11,642 bases of DNA from Candidatus Rifleibacteriota bacterium (GCA_017526725.1 JAFXRA010000061.1:1-11642), one strand, 5' to 3'. Numbered from the stretch's first letter, positions 1 to 7,430 are shown. Made by a program: numbers and translations. The notes: a model not told the origin generated them from the letters alone.

Positions 1-773
1 GGGGCTTCTATATCTGAATCAAGCATAAAACATATATCTGGAGATGCAGAAGCAATAGTAAGCCACTCTTCTGCTGTTATATACTCTTTATTGTATTGAG
101 TCATCAATGCGACTATATCAGCACCCTTGCCTCTTAAGGCATCAACTTTCTTCTTTAAAACATCAGCAGGTTTTTGGAAAGAAAGCCCCGCAACGCTCTC
201 TTTAGTAGCCAAATTAGGAGTTTCAATAGGAGTAATTCCTAATAATCCGATTTTCAAATCATAAGGTAAATCCAAAATAAGTTCGTCAGAGAAGTAATCA
301 GGACTCTTAGCACTGCTTTCTTCGACTACATTTGAAGAAACAAGTTTAAAACGATTTGTTTTAGCAATTTGAGCAAGTCTTTCTTTTCCAAAGGTGAAAT
401 CAATGTTTCCAACAAGCATTGCATCCAGTTTCATAGCATCAAAAGCTTTGGCTACAGCTTCGCCTTTAGTTAAAAAAGCTTCTGCAGTGCCAGACAACTC
501 AGCTCCTAAGGAAATAAAGCAGTAAGGTTCCTGATTAGCTGTATATGAAGCAATCTGTTCATTGACAACTGCGCCCATCAGTGCAGAACCACCCATGGTT
601 TTACCTTTATAAGGCTTAAACTTTGCAGTATAAGGATATAAACGTGCACGCCCCATTCCGGTTATAACAAAATGACAAACCCTGTAGGGGCTAGGGTAAA
701 CCAACCAAACAATTACCCCTATCAATACACAAATTGAAATTATTAAGAAAAACTGGCTAATTTTATCCTTCAT
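1..773 (-). CDS. Membrane-anchored 5'-nucleotidase/UshA-fold protein, probable pseudoenzyme (partial)
   Basis: The first 257 codons of a minus-strand gene that runs off the window's left edge. Residues 8-26 form one hydrophobic segment, probably an uncleaved N-terminal anchor with the rest outside the cytoplasm. The body follows the order of the UshA/5'-nucleotidase metallophosphatase domain: a GG turn (61-62), a GxxxSGT-like turn (90-96), FDAMKLDAMLVGN (111-123), the substrate-wall segment LVSSNVV (144-150), KIGLLGITP (174-182) and FQKPADVLKKKVD (199-211). The metal-ligand motifs are altered: the HTND equivalent reads ITGM, GD reads GA, GNHEFD reads GNIDFT, the later SHLG/THMG reads MTQY, and the GGHSH position reads LDSDI. 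The fold assignment is fairly safe; loss of catalysis is inference. The start at 773 has an AGGGAG ribosome site 8 nt upstream. The C-terminal nucleotide-binding domain, if present, lies outside. It is separated from the gene upstream by a strong terminator. Confidence 0.75.
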   Translation of the reverse strand, partial: MKDKISQFFLIISICVLIGVIVWLVYPSPYRVCHFVITGMGRARLYPYTAKFKPYKGKTMGGSALMGAVVNEQIASYTANQEPYCFISLGAELSGTAEAFLTKGEAVAKAFDAMKLDAMLVGNIDFTFGKERLAQIAKTNRFKLVSSNVVEESSAKSPDYFSDELILDLPYDLKIGLLGITPIETPNLATKESVAGLSFQKPADVLKKKVDALRGKGADIVALMTQYNKEYITAEEWLTIASASPDICFMLDSDIEA

Positions 774-793
774 CTGCAATGCTCCCTCTTGAT

Positions 794-822
794 ATATTAG
801 AGCCTTGCATGATTCAAAGCAA
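794..822 (-). promoter_or_regulatory. Weak candidate sigma-70-like promoter for the nucleotidase-fold gene
   Basis: Read on the minus strand, TTGCTT (817-822) and TAATAT (794-799) are 17 bp apart, lying between the upstream terminator and the ribosome site. The predicted start would fall at the edge of the ribosome site, leaving a leader of only about 14 nt, so this is a weak call based on spacing. Confidence 0.25.
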
Positions 823-840
823 GATAATTTTTACATAAAA

Positions 841-870
841 AAAAAGACCACTTTTTCAAGTGGTCTTTTT
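841..870 (-). terminator. Strong intrinsic terminator after the hendecad-repeat secreted protein gene
   Basis: A perfect 13-bp stem (841-853 with 858-870, core AAGACCACTT/AAGTGGTCTT) closes a 4-nt loop. On the minus strand it is followed by an uninterrupted U tract (837-845 on the plus strand are all A). It begins 15 bp past the stop codon at 885. A T run on the other side means it could also stop plus-strand transcripts. Confidence 0.9.
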
Positions 871-884
871 TACTGCTTTAGGAA

Positions 885-1955
885 TTAATAGCCTTTCAAT
901 TCAGAGAGTCTCTTATTGAATACTGCTTTTTCTTCTTCAGTAGCAGCGTTGTTAGCTTCATGAACGATACCGGCACGAACTTCATCAACAACGTCTTTAA
1001 CCAAAGCACGATCCTTTGGATCAAGAGTTTTCATCTTGTTGAGGAAGAAGCTGTAGTATTTACCAGCATCACCATTGTGAGTTCTGATATCCCATACAAC
1101 GATTCTAGAAAGGAGACCAGCGTCATCTTCACGAGCTTCATAAGTAGTGTTAACATCTGACTGAACTTCAACAGAATAGTTGATGTTAGCATTAGCAGAT
1201 TTCTTGAAAGTATTGATGCTCTGAGACTGTTTTACGATGTCATCCATGAGCATACCCATAGTTCTCATAGAAACTTCAGTGTCATAGCTGAATTCTTTGC
1301 CCTGATCAGCTTCACCAGACTGAGAAGTCTGTTCGCTTTCCTGGCTAGTCTGTTCAGAATCATCTGCTGGGATTTCGGGGATAACTGGATCATCACCAGC
1401 TACTGGCATATCAGTATTTTCTTCATAAGAATTGCCGTCGCCAGACAAACCTTCATCGCCATTGCTTGGATATTCGGCTGCTGCATCACTGCTTTCACCA
1501 TAGCTACCCTGATCAGTGTAATTGCCCTGATTAGCAGTATTACCGCTACCACTTGGCTTACTAGCATTGAGTTTTCTCCAGTGGCCTTTAATCCACTTAC
1601 CATTTTTATCATAATGGCCGCAAACCCAAGTTTTGTTCTTTTTGCCTGTTAATTTCTGTTTTGCCCAAACGCCTGTATCCATACCAGCGTTAACGACCTT
1701 AGCACCGGCAGTCTTTATTGCCATACCAGTCTTCTTAGCAGCTTCTTTTACTGCTGTAGCGGCCTTGTTGGCAGCCTTTTTAACTGCTGCGGCAGCCTTG
1801 TGAGAGGCTTTTTTGATGGCGTTGCCGACTTTGGCGAAGAAACCCATCTTTTTGGGCTTAGCACCAGAACCTGGGCCGGCGTATACATCTGAAGTAGTAA
1901 GGAGCATGCAAAGCATAGCAACTAATGCTATAGTTTTTGTCCAAGTTGTAGACAT
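885..1955 (-). CDS. Secreted protein with 11-residue helical repeats and a YXWGXW-like motif
   Basis: 356 residues. I chose the ATG at 1955, not the in-frame ATG at 1967, because GGAGGA lies just upstream of 1955 and the first ATG overlaps that site. A Sec signal peptide ends near VYA|GPG (residue 26). Residues 40-83 are four 11-residue repeats of form xxKxxxA[IV]KxA, with a degenerate fifth to 94, predicting a Lys/Ala-rich amphipathic helix. Residues 110-126 (WVCGHYDKNGKWIKGHW) match the YXWGXW repeat type, a short aromatic motif common in exported proteins of unknown role. Residues 130-222 are a Ser/Gly/Asp/Glu-rich linker with an EQTSQ duplication. Residues 223-356 form a likely helical domain I do not recognise. 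No enzyme motif is seen. The gene appears monocistronic: its own promoter lies upstream and a strong terminator follows. The helix may bind membranes or polyanions; that is inference. Confidence 0.8.
   Translation of the reverse strand: MSTTWTKTIALVAMLCMLLTTSDVYAGPGSGAKPKKMGFFAKVGNAIKKASHKAAAAVKKAANKAATAVKEAAKKTGMAIKTAGAKVVNAGMDTGVWAKQKLTGKKNKTWVCGHYDKNGKWIKGHWRKLNASKPSGSGNTANQGNYTDQGSYGESSDAAAEYPSNGDEGLSGDGNSYEENTDMPVAGDDPVIPEIPADDSEQTSQESEQTSQSGEADQGKEFSYDTEVSMRTMGMLMDDIVKQSQSINTFKKSANANINYSVEVQSDVNTTYEAREDDAGLLSRIVVWDIRTHNGDAGKYYSFFLNKMKTLDPKDRALVKDVVDEVRAGIVHEANNAATEEEKAVFNKRLSELKGY
1707..1838 (-). repeat. Hendecad-coding repeat (four 33-bp units)
   Basis: Codes for FAKVGNAIKKA, SHKAAAAVKKA, ANKAATAVKEA and AKKTGMAIKTA, all 11 residues with Lys3, Ala7, Ile/Val8, Lys9 and Ala11 conserved. 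At DNA level 1738-1770 and 1771-1803 are adjacent 33-bp near-copies (both begin GCAGC and share ACTGCTG at the same offset), consistent with tandem duplication. Confidence 0.75.
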
Positions 1956-1992
1956 ATCTTCCTCCATTATGAAAATATAAACTTATAAGGAT

Positions 1993-2021
1993 AATGTACC
2001 AATATTACCGAAGTTGTACAA
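1993..2021 (-). promoter_or_regulatory. Candidate promoter of the hendecad-repeat secreted protein gene
   Basis: On the minus strand TTGTAC (2016-2021) and TACATT (1993-1998) are separated by 17 bp, 38 nt before the start codon. The -10 sits inside TTGGTACATT, which recurs upstream of the AsmA-family gene at 5499-5508. Confidence 0.45.
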
Positions 2022-2064
2022 ATAAGTTTACAGAAAAATTTGAAATTACGCAAGGTTTTTTAAA

Positions 2065-2107
2065 AGTTTTAATTTAAAAATATTAATTTTTTTTAAGAAT
2101 TAAAACT
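2065..2107 (-). terminator. AT-only inverted repeat over the asmA-like stop codon, possible terminator
   Basis: A perfect 10-bp inverted repeat (AGTTTTAATT at 2065-2074, AATTAAAACT at 2098-2107) overlaps the end of the AsmA-family gene. The 23-bp interval can pair further through A and T runs. It has almost no GC, so terminator function is uncertain. It may instead just be AT-rich spacer. Confidence 0.35.
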
Positions 2108-5100
2108 ATTTAAAAATTTTCTTCAAACTTTTTCCTAATTTAGAAACTCCTTCGCCAATTTTATCGACAACTTTTCCGCTGTCTTTCTTTTCTCCACCAT
2201 CTTTGTCTTTACCCAACAATTTGTTCAATTCGTTCTTTGCTTTTTGTTTAAGCAGATTATCTAAGGGCAAATCAATTTTTGGAGAAGTCAAAGACCCCTT
2301 AACCTTGCAGGAAAGATTCAAGTTTTCCTTATTGCCCAGCATATCTTTAAGATAACTGCTGTTTGAACAGGTTTCCTTTCCTAATACGAAATCAAGAGTT
2401 CCGTCTAAAGTAGTATCCAAGCCGATAGAACCTTTATAAATAACTGTGCTGTCTTGAGATTTACCCATAGCATTATTAGAAGAAATTCTGCCATTAGTAA
2501 TCTTATAATCGCCAGAAACATTTTCTATTGTTCCAGAAGCCAAAGAAGGATTCTTGAGTTTTTCAGCAATAGACTTTATAACGTCAGGAGAATCGTAGGT
2601 TCCGCTAGCCATTACAAGATGCGCATTACCATTTATGCTGTTCAAGCCGGTAGAATCGCCATTAAACTTAGCCATTCCATCTAAACCACCGACCAGAGTT
2701 TTTTCATATTTCTTGTCAGCATTTACTTTTAGGAATTCCTGGGTCTGAAGGTGATTGATATTAGCATCAACATCGTATCTAATCGGTTCAGAAGCTACAA
2801 GAAGTATTTTGGATTTTGCACTGATATCGCCGTCGAAAAGTTTAAATGAAGCAGAAGAAATATCAAGTGCACTATTATAATAAGTTACTCTTGCCTTTAA
2901 CTTCTGGTAAGGGAATTTCATAGAGTCGCCGCCTTCAGTTATCAATGCGGTAACTGTTCCCACATCAACATTTGCAAAACAATCAACTTTGATTTCTTCC
3001 AAAGCACCTGTTACTGTTCCACTACCGATACCTGTTCCCAATACTTTAAAACCGGTTCCTTCAAGGAAAAAACCTGCAGCATCAGTAACATCCAACGGAG
3101 CAACATTAAACTTGAAATTGGTGATAAATTTAGCCCAATCTTTCAAACTACCTGATACATTAGCTTTTGAGGTTCCCCAATAAGCTGTCAGACTTTCAGA
3201 ACTTAAGCCATCATTATTAAAGCTTACTCGTCCGTTAATTTTTTCAACAGGTCTGAATACTAGAGGATGAATGAATCTAGCGTCTGTTAACTGAGCAGCG
3301 CCTTTGATTTTAGGTGCCGAAGTCGGCCCCATTAAGCTGGCATTCAAATCTGCTTTGCCGCTAAAATCAAGTTCCGCAGGCATTTCTGGAACAAATGCAC
3401 CAATTAATTTTCGAACCATAGCCAAATCTGCGCCTTTAACGTTTGCTACAGCTTCAACCTTCATGTTCTTAAAATCTTTTATAGTTCCGTTAAAATCAAC
3501 ATCTCCGCCAAGGACATTTGCCTTGATATTGTTCATTATGAGCTTATCATTATCAGCAGTAACAGTTCCGTTGAATTTGCTGATGACCAAACCATATTGA
3601 GAAACATCTGCATATATATCTTTAGCAACAATTTTTCCTGAAGGTTTGGGGTCTTTTACACTGCCGCCAACTTTAGCAGAAACATCAAGCTGACCTTTAT
3701 ACTGCCCTTCTTTTACCGGCAAATTAAAAAGACCGGAAGCCAGTCTGGAAAATTCGCCGACATTTATGCCGCCATCTGCAGAACAGTCAAAACCTATATC
3801 TTTCTGATTCTTAACAGTGCCTTTAACATTAAGATTAGCTCCTGTTGCAGATACATTCAGGCTTTCTACATTAATAATTCCTGTTTCTGCACCAATACCG
3901 TTCAATCTTATATTGAGATTTTCAACTTTTCCCTGAGCTTTTGTTTTCTTTTCAATAATATTAATTATTTTAGAAACAACAGAACCATTTAATCTGAGTG
4001 AAGAAATATCTGAAAGCTTACCATTTATGTTACCATCAGCAGCTATACTGCCATTTATGGTAAGATTATTCATTCCATCACTGAGATACTTTTTAAGGTT
4101 CTTTATTAAGCCTTCAATTCCTAAATTAATTCCAAAAACAGCATTTAGATTAAGATCATTCAGAGTTAATTTTAACGACATCAGTTTTACAGAAGTATCA
4201 GACAAAGAAACTTCAAAATCTGAAGCATCAATTGTATTATTACCGTCATAAGTAAGATTACCTTTTTGTAAAACAATCTTATCTTCAACATATTTTGTAG
4301 CTATTTCAATCTTCTGTGGCTGAACTACAGCTCGCAACTGCACTGGTTTATCGCCGTCAAGGTTTACACCCAGATCTGCTCCGACAGAACCTTTCCCTAG
4401 AGAAACGCCATATTCCTTTGGAACAAAATCTTTTACCATTGGCCATAAATCAGAAACTTCGACAGGAGAAAGAGTTGCAGAAGCCTGAAGTTTCAGCGGT
4501 GACATCTGCGGAACAGCAGCACTGCCTGAAACATTCAAAATAGGCTCAACTCCAACATTATAGCTTTTCACTACAACGGAATTATTACTAATGTTGTAAT
4601 CTAAAGATGCTCTGGCATTAGAACCAGTCACAGTATCTAAGTATTTCTTGTATTCTTCAGGAACAAACTTTTTTACTTCGTTAATATCTTTTAAATTGGC
4701 TACAACATCTGAAGTGACTTTTGTTGGCCAATACAAATCACCTTTAGCGTTCAAAGTAGCTTTCCCAACCCATTCCCCGTCAATTTCATAAGGAAGAGCT
4801 GATGAAACAATAGAATGAGATAAACTTGCCTTGTTGAGCTTAACATTGTAAGTAGATTTTGAGGCGTCATCGATATAATTTAAAACAATATCGCTTATAT
4901 CTAAACTCTTAAAAGGGAAAGTAATAGAATTCAAATCTATGCTGCCGCTTCCTGTTTTTGTTTCTTTTACAGCAACATCTGTGCTTTTTATCGCTTTCAT
5001 CTGGAGCAAAGTAGTAGATGATGAAATTCCAAGATAATCAATAACGATATTGCCTTTAAGAGCAGCAAAGAAATCTGGTCTGACCTTTACTGAAGCAATA

Positions 5101-5471
5101 TGTGAATCAAGTTTCATTATTGCAGAATCTGTTGCCACATGAATGTTTGTTAATTCAATTGAGGGGAAACTGACTCTGATTTTTTCAAAATTAATATTCA
5201 TTCCAGTAGCTTCGCTGGCCTTCTGATTAACCAGTTTTTCGAAGTTGCTGTCACTTGCCAATTTATTCAAAACATAGAAAATTGCAATACCAAAAGAGGT
5301 CAGCATTAACAGAAAAAAAACAGCAAATACCTTTAAATAAAAACGCCAGCCCCTTTTCTTTTTGGGTTTAGGATTACTCCCGGCTGTATTCTCGACGACA
5401 GTTGTTGATTCTGCTTCTACAGTTTTATTTTCAACGGATTCTGTTGTTTTATTATTTTCTGTTTCGTTCAT
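2106..5471 (-). CDS. AsmA/TamB-like envelope protein
   Basis: 1121 residues. The ATG at 5471 is preferred: GGAGG lies 8 nt upstream, and extending further would need a TTG that overlaps this site. A polar cytoplasmic tail (1-42, with the basic stretch PKPKKKRGW) precedes one membrane segment (about 43-67). The rest is a long chain of alternating short beta-strands with recurring phrases such as 'LNGS', 'GTIKDF' and 'SGKIVAKD', as expected for the repeating-groove fold of AsmA/TamB/YhdP proteins that bridge the inner membrane to the outer membrane and are linked to phospholipid transport. About residues 940-1035 resemble the AsmA C-terminal domain, with a run built on VSGDYKITNGRISSNNAMG. The end is a Lys-rich tail (QKAKNELNKLL, then KSLKKIFK). 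Family-level call only; I cannot say which paralogue. The gene appears to be transcribed alone, divergent from the lipoprotein gene. Confidence 0.85.
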   Translation of the reverse strand: MNETENNKTTESVENKTVEAESTTVVENTAGSNPKPKKKRGWRFYLKVFAVFFLLMLTSFGIAIFYVLNKLASDSNFEKLVNQKASEATGMNINFEKIRVSFPSIELTNIHVATDSAIMKLDSHIASVKVRPDFFAALKGNIVIDYLGISSSTTLLQMKAIKSTDVAVKETKTGSGSIDLNSITFPFKSLDISDIVLNYIDDASKSTYNVKLNKASLSHSIVSSALPYEIDGEWVGKATLNAKGDLYWPTKVTSDVVANLKDINEVKKFVPEEYKKYLDTVTGSNARASLDYNISNNSVVVKSYNVGVEPILNVSGSAAVPQMSPLKLQASATLSPVEVSDLWPMVKDFVPKEYGVSLGKGSVGADLGVNLDGDKPVQLRAVVQPQKIEIATKYVEDKIVLQKGNLTYDGNNTIDASDFEVSLSDTSVKLMSLKLTLNDLNLNAVFGINLGIEGLIKNLKKYLSDGMNNLTINGSIAADGNINGKLSDISSLRLNGSVVSKIINIIEKKTKAQGKVENLNIRLNGIGAETGIINVESLNVSATGANLNVKGTVKNQKDIGFDCSADGGINVGEFSRLASGLFNLPVKEGQYKGQLDVSAKVGGSVKDPKPSGKIVAKDIYADVSQYGLVISKFNGTVTADNDKLIMNNIKANVLGGDVDFNGTIKDFKNMKVEAVANVKGADLAMVRKLIGAFVPEMPAELDFSGKADLNASLMGPTSAPKIKGAAQLTDARFIHPLVFRPVEKINGRVSFNNDGLSSESLTAYWGTSKANVSGSLKDWAKFITNFKFNVAPLDVTDAAGFFLEGTGFKVLGTGIGSGTVTGALEEIKVDCFANVDVGTVTALITEGGDSMKFPYQKLKARVTYYNSALDISSASFKLFDGDISAKSKILLVASEPIRYDVDANINHLQTQEFLKVNADKKYEKTLVGGLDGMAKFNGDSTGLNSINGNAHLVMASGTYDSPDVIKSIAEKLKNPSLASGTIENVSGDYKITNGRISSNNAMGKSQDSTVIYKGSIGLDTTLDGTLDFVLGKETCSNSSYLKDMLGNKENLNLSCKVKGSLTSPKIDLPLDNLLKQKAKNELNKLLGKDKDGGEKKDSGKVVDKIGEGVSKLGKSLKKIFK

Positions 5472-5498
5472 TTTATTGGCCTCCAAAAATTCTCATAA

Positions 5499-5508
5499 AA
5501 TGTACCAA
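5499..5508 (-). promoter_or_regulatory. Candidate -10 element of the asmA-like gene
   Basis: On the minus strand this reads TTGGTACATT, identical to the element before the gene at 885-1955. The putative -10 TACATT (5499-5504) lies 28 nt before the start codon. The -35 region is poor (TTCCAT at 17 bp). The shared 10-mer is the main evidence. Confidence 0.4.
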
Positions 5509-5635
5509 AATTTTTAGAAAAATGGAATAGCTTTGTGCTTATTTATTTCTGTGAGGGATTAGGGTGAAGAGAGAAGGGAGAAAGGGGATAAACAGCCGTA
5601 TCACAAGTTGTGTAACCAACTGTTCCACTTTCCAC

Positions 5636-5680
5636 AGAGCCTTAGGCTCTATTGCTCTATTGCTCTATTGCTGACGCAAT
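5636..5680. repeat. Two short palindromes flanking an 8-bp tandem repeat
   Basis: AGAGCC-TTA-GGCTCT (5636-5650) is a perfect 6-bp palindrome. It runs into three copies of CTCTATTG (5647-5670), and the last copy starts ATTGC-TGAC-GCAAT (5667-5680). The preceding CCACTTTCCA (5625-5634) recurs exactly at 10040-10049, beside the palindromes of the cinA-gmhB spacer. Confidence 0.8.
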
Positions 5681-5694
5681 CAGAGGTAATTGTC

Positions 5695-5817
5695 AGCGGA
5701 CAGTTGCTTGTTCGACCTTATTCTCCTCCGCGGTCTCTGAAAATACCTACCTTCGAATAAACTTTGAGAGAACGAGCCTTGTGCGGAGAATAGAGGCCTC
5801 TCGTCTAACTGTCCGCT
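5695..5817. repeat. Long inverted repeat with nested partial arms
   Basis: AGCGGACAGTT (5695-5705) and AACTGTCCGCT (5807-5817) are perfect 11-bp arms about 100 bp apart. Inside, TATTCTCCTCCGC-like sequence near 5718-5731 faces GCGGAGAATA near 5783-5792, giving a second imperfect pair. This could be a structured RNA, a cruciform or a small non-autonomous element. Confidence 0.6.
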
Positions 5818-5910
5818 CTTTGCTCTTTGCTCTGTTGCTCTTTTGCTCTGTTGCTCTTATATGGCTAATAGCTAATAGCTTTTATCTTCAATCTTCAATC
5901 TTCAATCTTA
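5816..5910. repeat. Three consecutive heptad-type tandem repeats
   Basis: CTCTTTG/CTCTGTTG-type units repeat five times (5816-5853), then GCTAATA twice (5864-5877), then TCTTCAA three times (5885-5905) followed by TCTTA. Three unrelated sequences with nearly the same 7-bp period lie end to end, like the short tandemly repeated (STRR) heptads known from cyanobacteria. I do not claim homology to those. Confidence 0.85.
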
Positions 5911-5986
5911 TACCTTATATCTCAATTGAAAAAGGGAAAGTGCCGATAAAAATAGGTATAGCTATAACAAAAAATCCGGAGGCAGC

Positions 5987-7420
5987 ATGCTGCGACGCAA
6001 AATATACTTAAAAGTGAGGCGTAGAGCCAATCGTTTTTATTCAATAATTCTTTTGGCAATGATACTAGTCTTTAATGGCTGTACTACTCATAAAGGCGAT
6101 TTAAGATTCAATACTTCTTCATCTAGCGATATTTTTAACATTTACGGCAAAATAAACTTACCGGAAATAATCGAAACAGACTCGGCCAGAGCTTCATTGA
6201 CTACTCTGAACGATTTTTCCAATTTCAAACTTACAGCAGGTGAAGTAACTTCTCAAGCTGATAAAAACGGGAACTTCAGCCTAACAGGGGTTGCCTTTTC
6301 CGATTCATTAGTAATTGGTGCCGTATCAAATAAAATAGCTCTACTACGAAGAGTAACAGCAGACGAATTATGTTATTCGGATTTGAGCAATATAGAAATC
6401 AACGTAAACAGTACCGCAGAAGCAATGATCTACTTGCAGGGCGTATTGCTGAAAAAAGATTTAACCCCAGCAGACATTAGAGCTAGAGAGTATGTTGACG
6501 GAATTGCCTCCCTTACTTCAGCCATAAATCTTTCTATGCAGCTTCCCAAAGCTTCTATAAGCAAAACCAATCTAGAATTACCAGCAGTCATATCTGCCGC
6601 AAAAGAAGTTGCTCAAAAATGCATATCCAGAGACAATGTTCTGAAAGAAGCAAATACAGTGCTTCGACATGCATTTTTAAGAAAAGACTTAGACCTGGTA
6701 AAACTTTATATATCCCCGTCATTTGGAAATGATTGGGATACCACCTCAAACTGGGAAGATGTAGTTAAGTATTTCGAAAATCTATTTGCCAAAAATGATT
6801 TTGTTTCATTAACATGGGAAATAATGGAAACTGAGCTGTTAGAAAACAGCACTGCCAGAATCAGAACCAAAGTCAGTGCTATTATAAGAGAAAATGCCAA
6901 TGACGAGATAGCCTGCAATAAAACCTGGACTTTTGATGCTCTATGGCGATTGGAAGGAACTATCTGGAAACTTTACAGAAACATGCCTTACAGAGACACC
7001 CACCCCACACAGGTTGACGCTGACCTGAGATGGGGTGAAATTGCAACTGCTCATGCTGAGCTTCAAGCTGCAATAAACAGAGAAGACTTAGATGCCTTAG
7101 GAAGCCGAATTTCCGATGCTTTCAGAAATGCATTTGACGGAAACAGCACAAAGAACGAACTTCTGCTTGTGGCTGCCCAGCGCTTTAATAGTATGGACGT
7201 TAAAATTTCAGATTATTCAATTGAATCCATCAGATTTACCGGGAATGAATCTGCCGAAGTAACCTGTTCAGGCCGTGTTAAAGTCATAAATATATTGCTT
7301 GGCAAAGACGTTGACAGCGGTCTGGTCAAGGCAAAAGTAGTATGGCACAAAGAAGACGGAGTCTGGAGAATTTACCGCGACCTGCCTTATAAGTTCTCTC
7401 ACCCAACGACAATTAATTAA
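5987..7420 (+). CDS. Probable lipoprotein with two tandem NTF2-like domains
   Basis: 477 residues. GGAGG (5978-5982) sits 4 nt before the ATG. The N-terminus has an Arg/Lys-rich n-region (1-16), a hydrophobic core (17-29) and a Cys at 32 in FNGC, a non-canonical but plausible lipobox. Residues 50-120 look like a small beta-sandwich of the carboxypeptidase-regulatory type (IYGKINLP, then DKNGNFSLTGV). Residues 218-341 and 353-474 are internal duplicates with an NTF2/SnoaL-like plan: a helical start (ANTVLRHAFLRKDLD; TAHAELQAAINREDLD) and sheet ends in register, GTIWKLYRNMPYRDTHPT against DGVWRIYRDLPYKFSHPT. No catalytic residues are evident; such domains often bind small ligands or act as structural modules. 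It stands alone: a repeat-laden spacer lies upstream and a terminator 20 bp downstream. Function is unknown; envelope location is inferred. Confidence 0.75.
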   Translation: MLRRKIYLKVRRRANRFYSIILLAMILVFNGCTTHKGDLRFNTSSSSDIFNIYGKINLPEIIETDSARASLTTLNDFSNFKLTAGEVTSQADKNGNFSLTGVAFSDSLVIGAVSNKIALLRRVTADELCYSDLSNIEINVNSTAEAMIYLQGVLLKKDLTPADIRAREYVDGIASLTSAINLSMQLPKASISKTNLELPAVISAAKEVAQKCISRDNVLKEANTVLRHAFLRKDLDLVKLYISPSFGNDWDTTSNWEDVVKYFENLFAKNDFVSLTWEIMETELLENSTARIRTKVSAIIRENANDEIACNKTWTFDALWRLEGTIWKLYRNMPYRDTHPTQVDADLRWGEIATAHAELQAAINREDLDALGSRISDAFRNAFDGNSTKNELLLVAAQRFNSMDVKISDYSIESIRFTGNESAEVTCSGRVKVINILLGKDVDSGLVKAKVVWHKEDGVWRIYRDLPYKFSHPTTIN

Positions 7421-7430
7421 GATTGAAGAT
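7418..7430. repeat. Inverted copy of the TCTTCAA heptad at the lipoprotein stop codon
   Basis: TAAGATTGAAGAT includes the TAA stop. It is the exact reverse complement of 5898-5910 in the spacer upstream of the same gene, so the gene is bracketed by 13-bp inverted copies. Confidence 0.7.

Larger units (their letters stand above)
5472..5986. other. 515-bp repeat-rich intergenic spacer
   Basis: Divergent spacer between the AsmA-family and lipoprotein genes. From left to right it holds the asmA-like leader, a G/A-rich stretch (about 5550-5590), small palindromes (5602-5612, 5636-5650, 5667-5680), an 8-bp tandem repeat (5647-5670), a long inverted repeat (5695-5817), then three different 7-8 bp tandem repeats (5816-5910). 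An open frame across 5652-6011 exists only because the repeats lack stops. No convincing promoter for the downstream gene was found; TTGAAA at 5926-5931 has no good -10 partner. Confidence 0.7.

Noticed and set aside
1956..1967. Earlier in-frame ATG for the secreted repeat protein
   Set aside because: This ATG overlaps the GGAGGA that serves the next ATG at 1955, and the signal peptide begins naturally there.
3304..3600. 98-codon plus-strand frame inside the AsmA-family gene, and similar antisense frames
   Set aside because: No ribosome site or recognisable protein; they mirror the coding strand of a clear long gene.
5472..5486. Upstream TTG start extending the AsmA-family protein by five residues
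   Set aside because: The TTG precedes and overlaps the GGAGG site that correctly spaces the ATG at 5471.
5652..6011. 119-codon plus-strand open frame in the spacer before the lipoprotein gene
   Set aside because: It is built from tandem repeats and palindromes, has no ribosome site and overlaps the start of the real gene; the frame is open because the repeat units lack stops.
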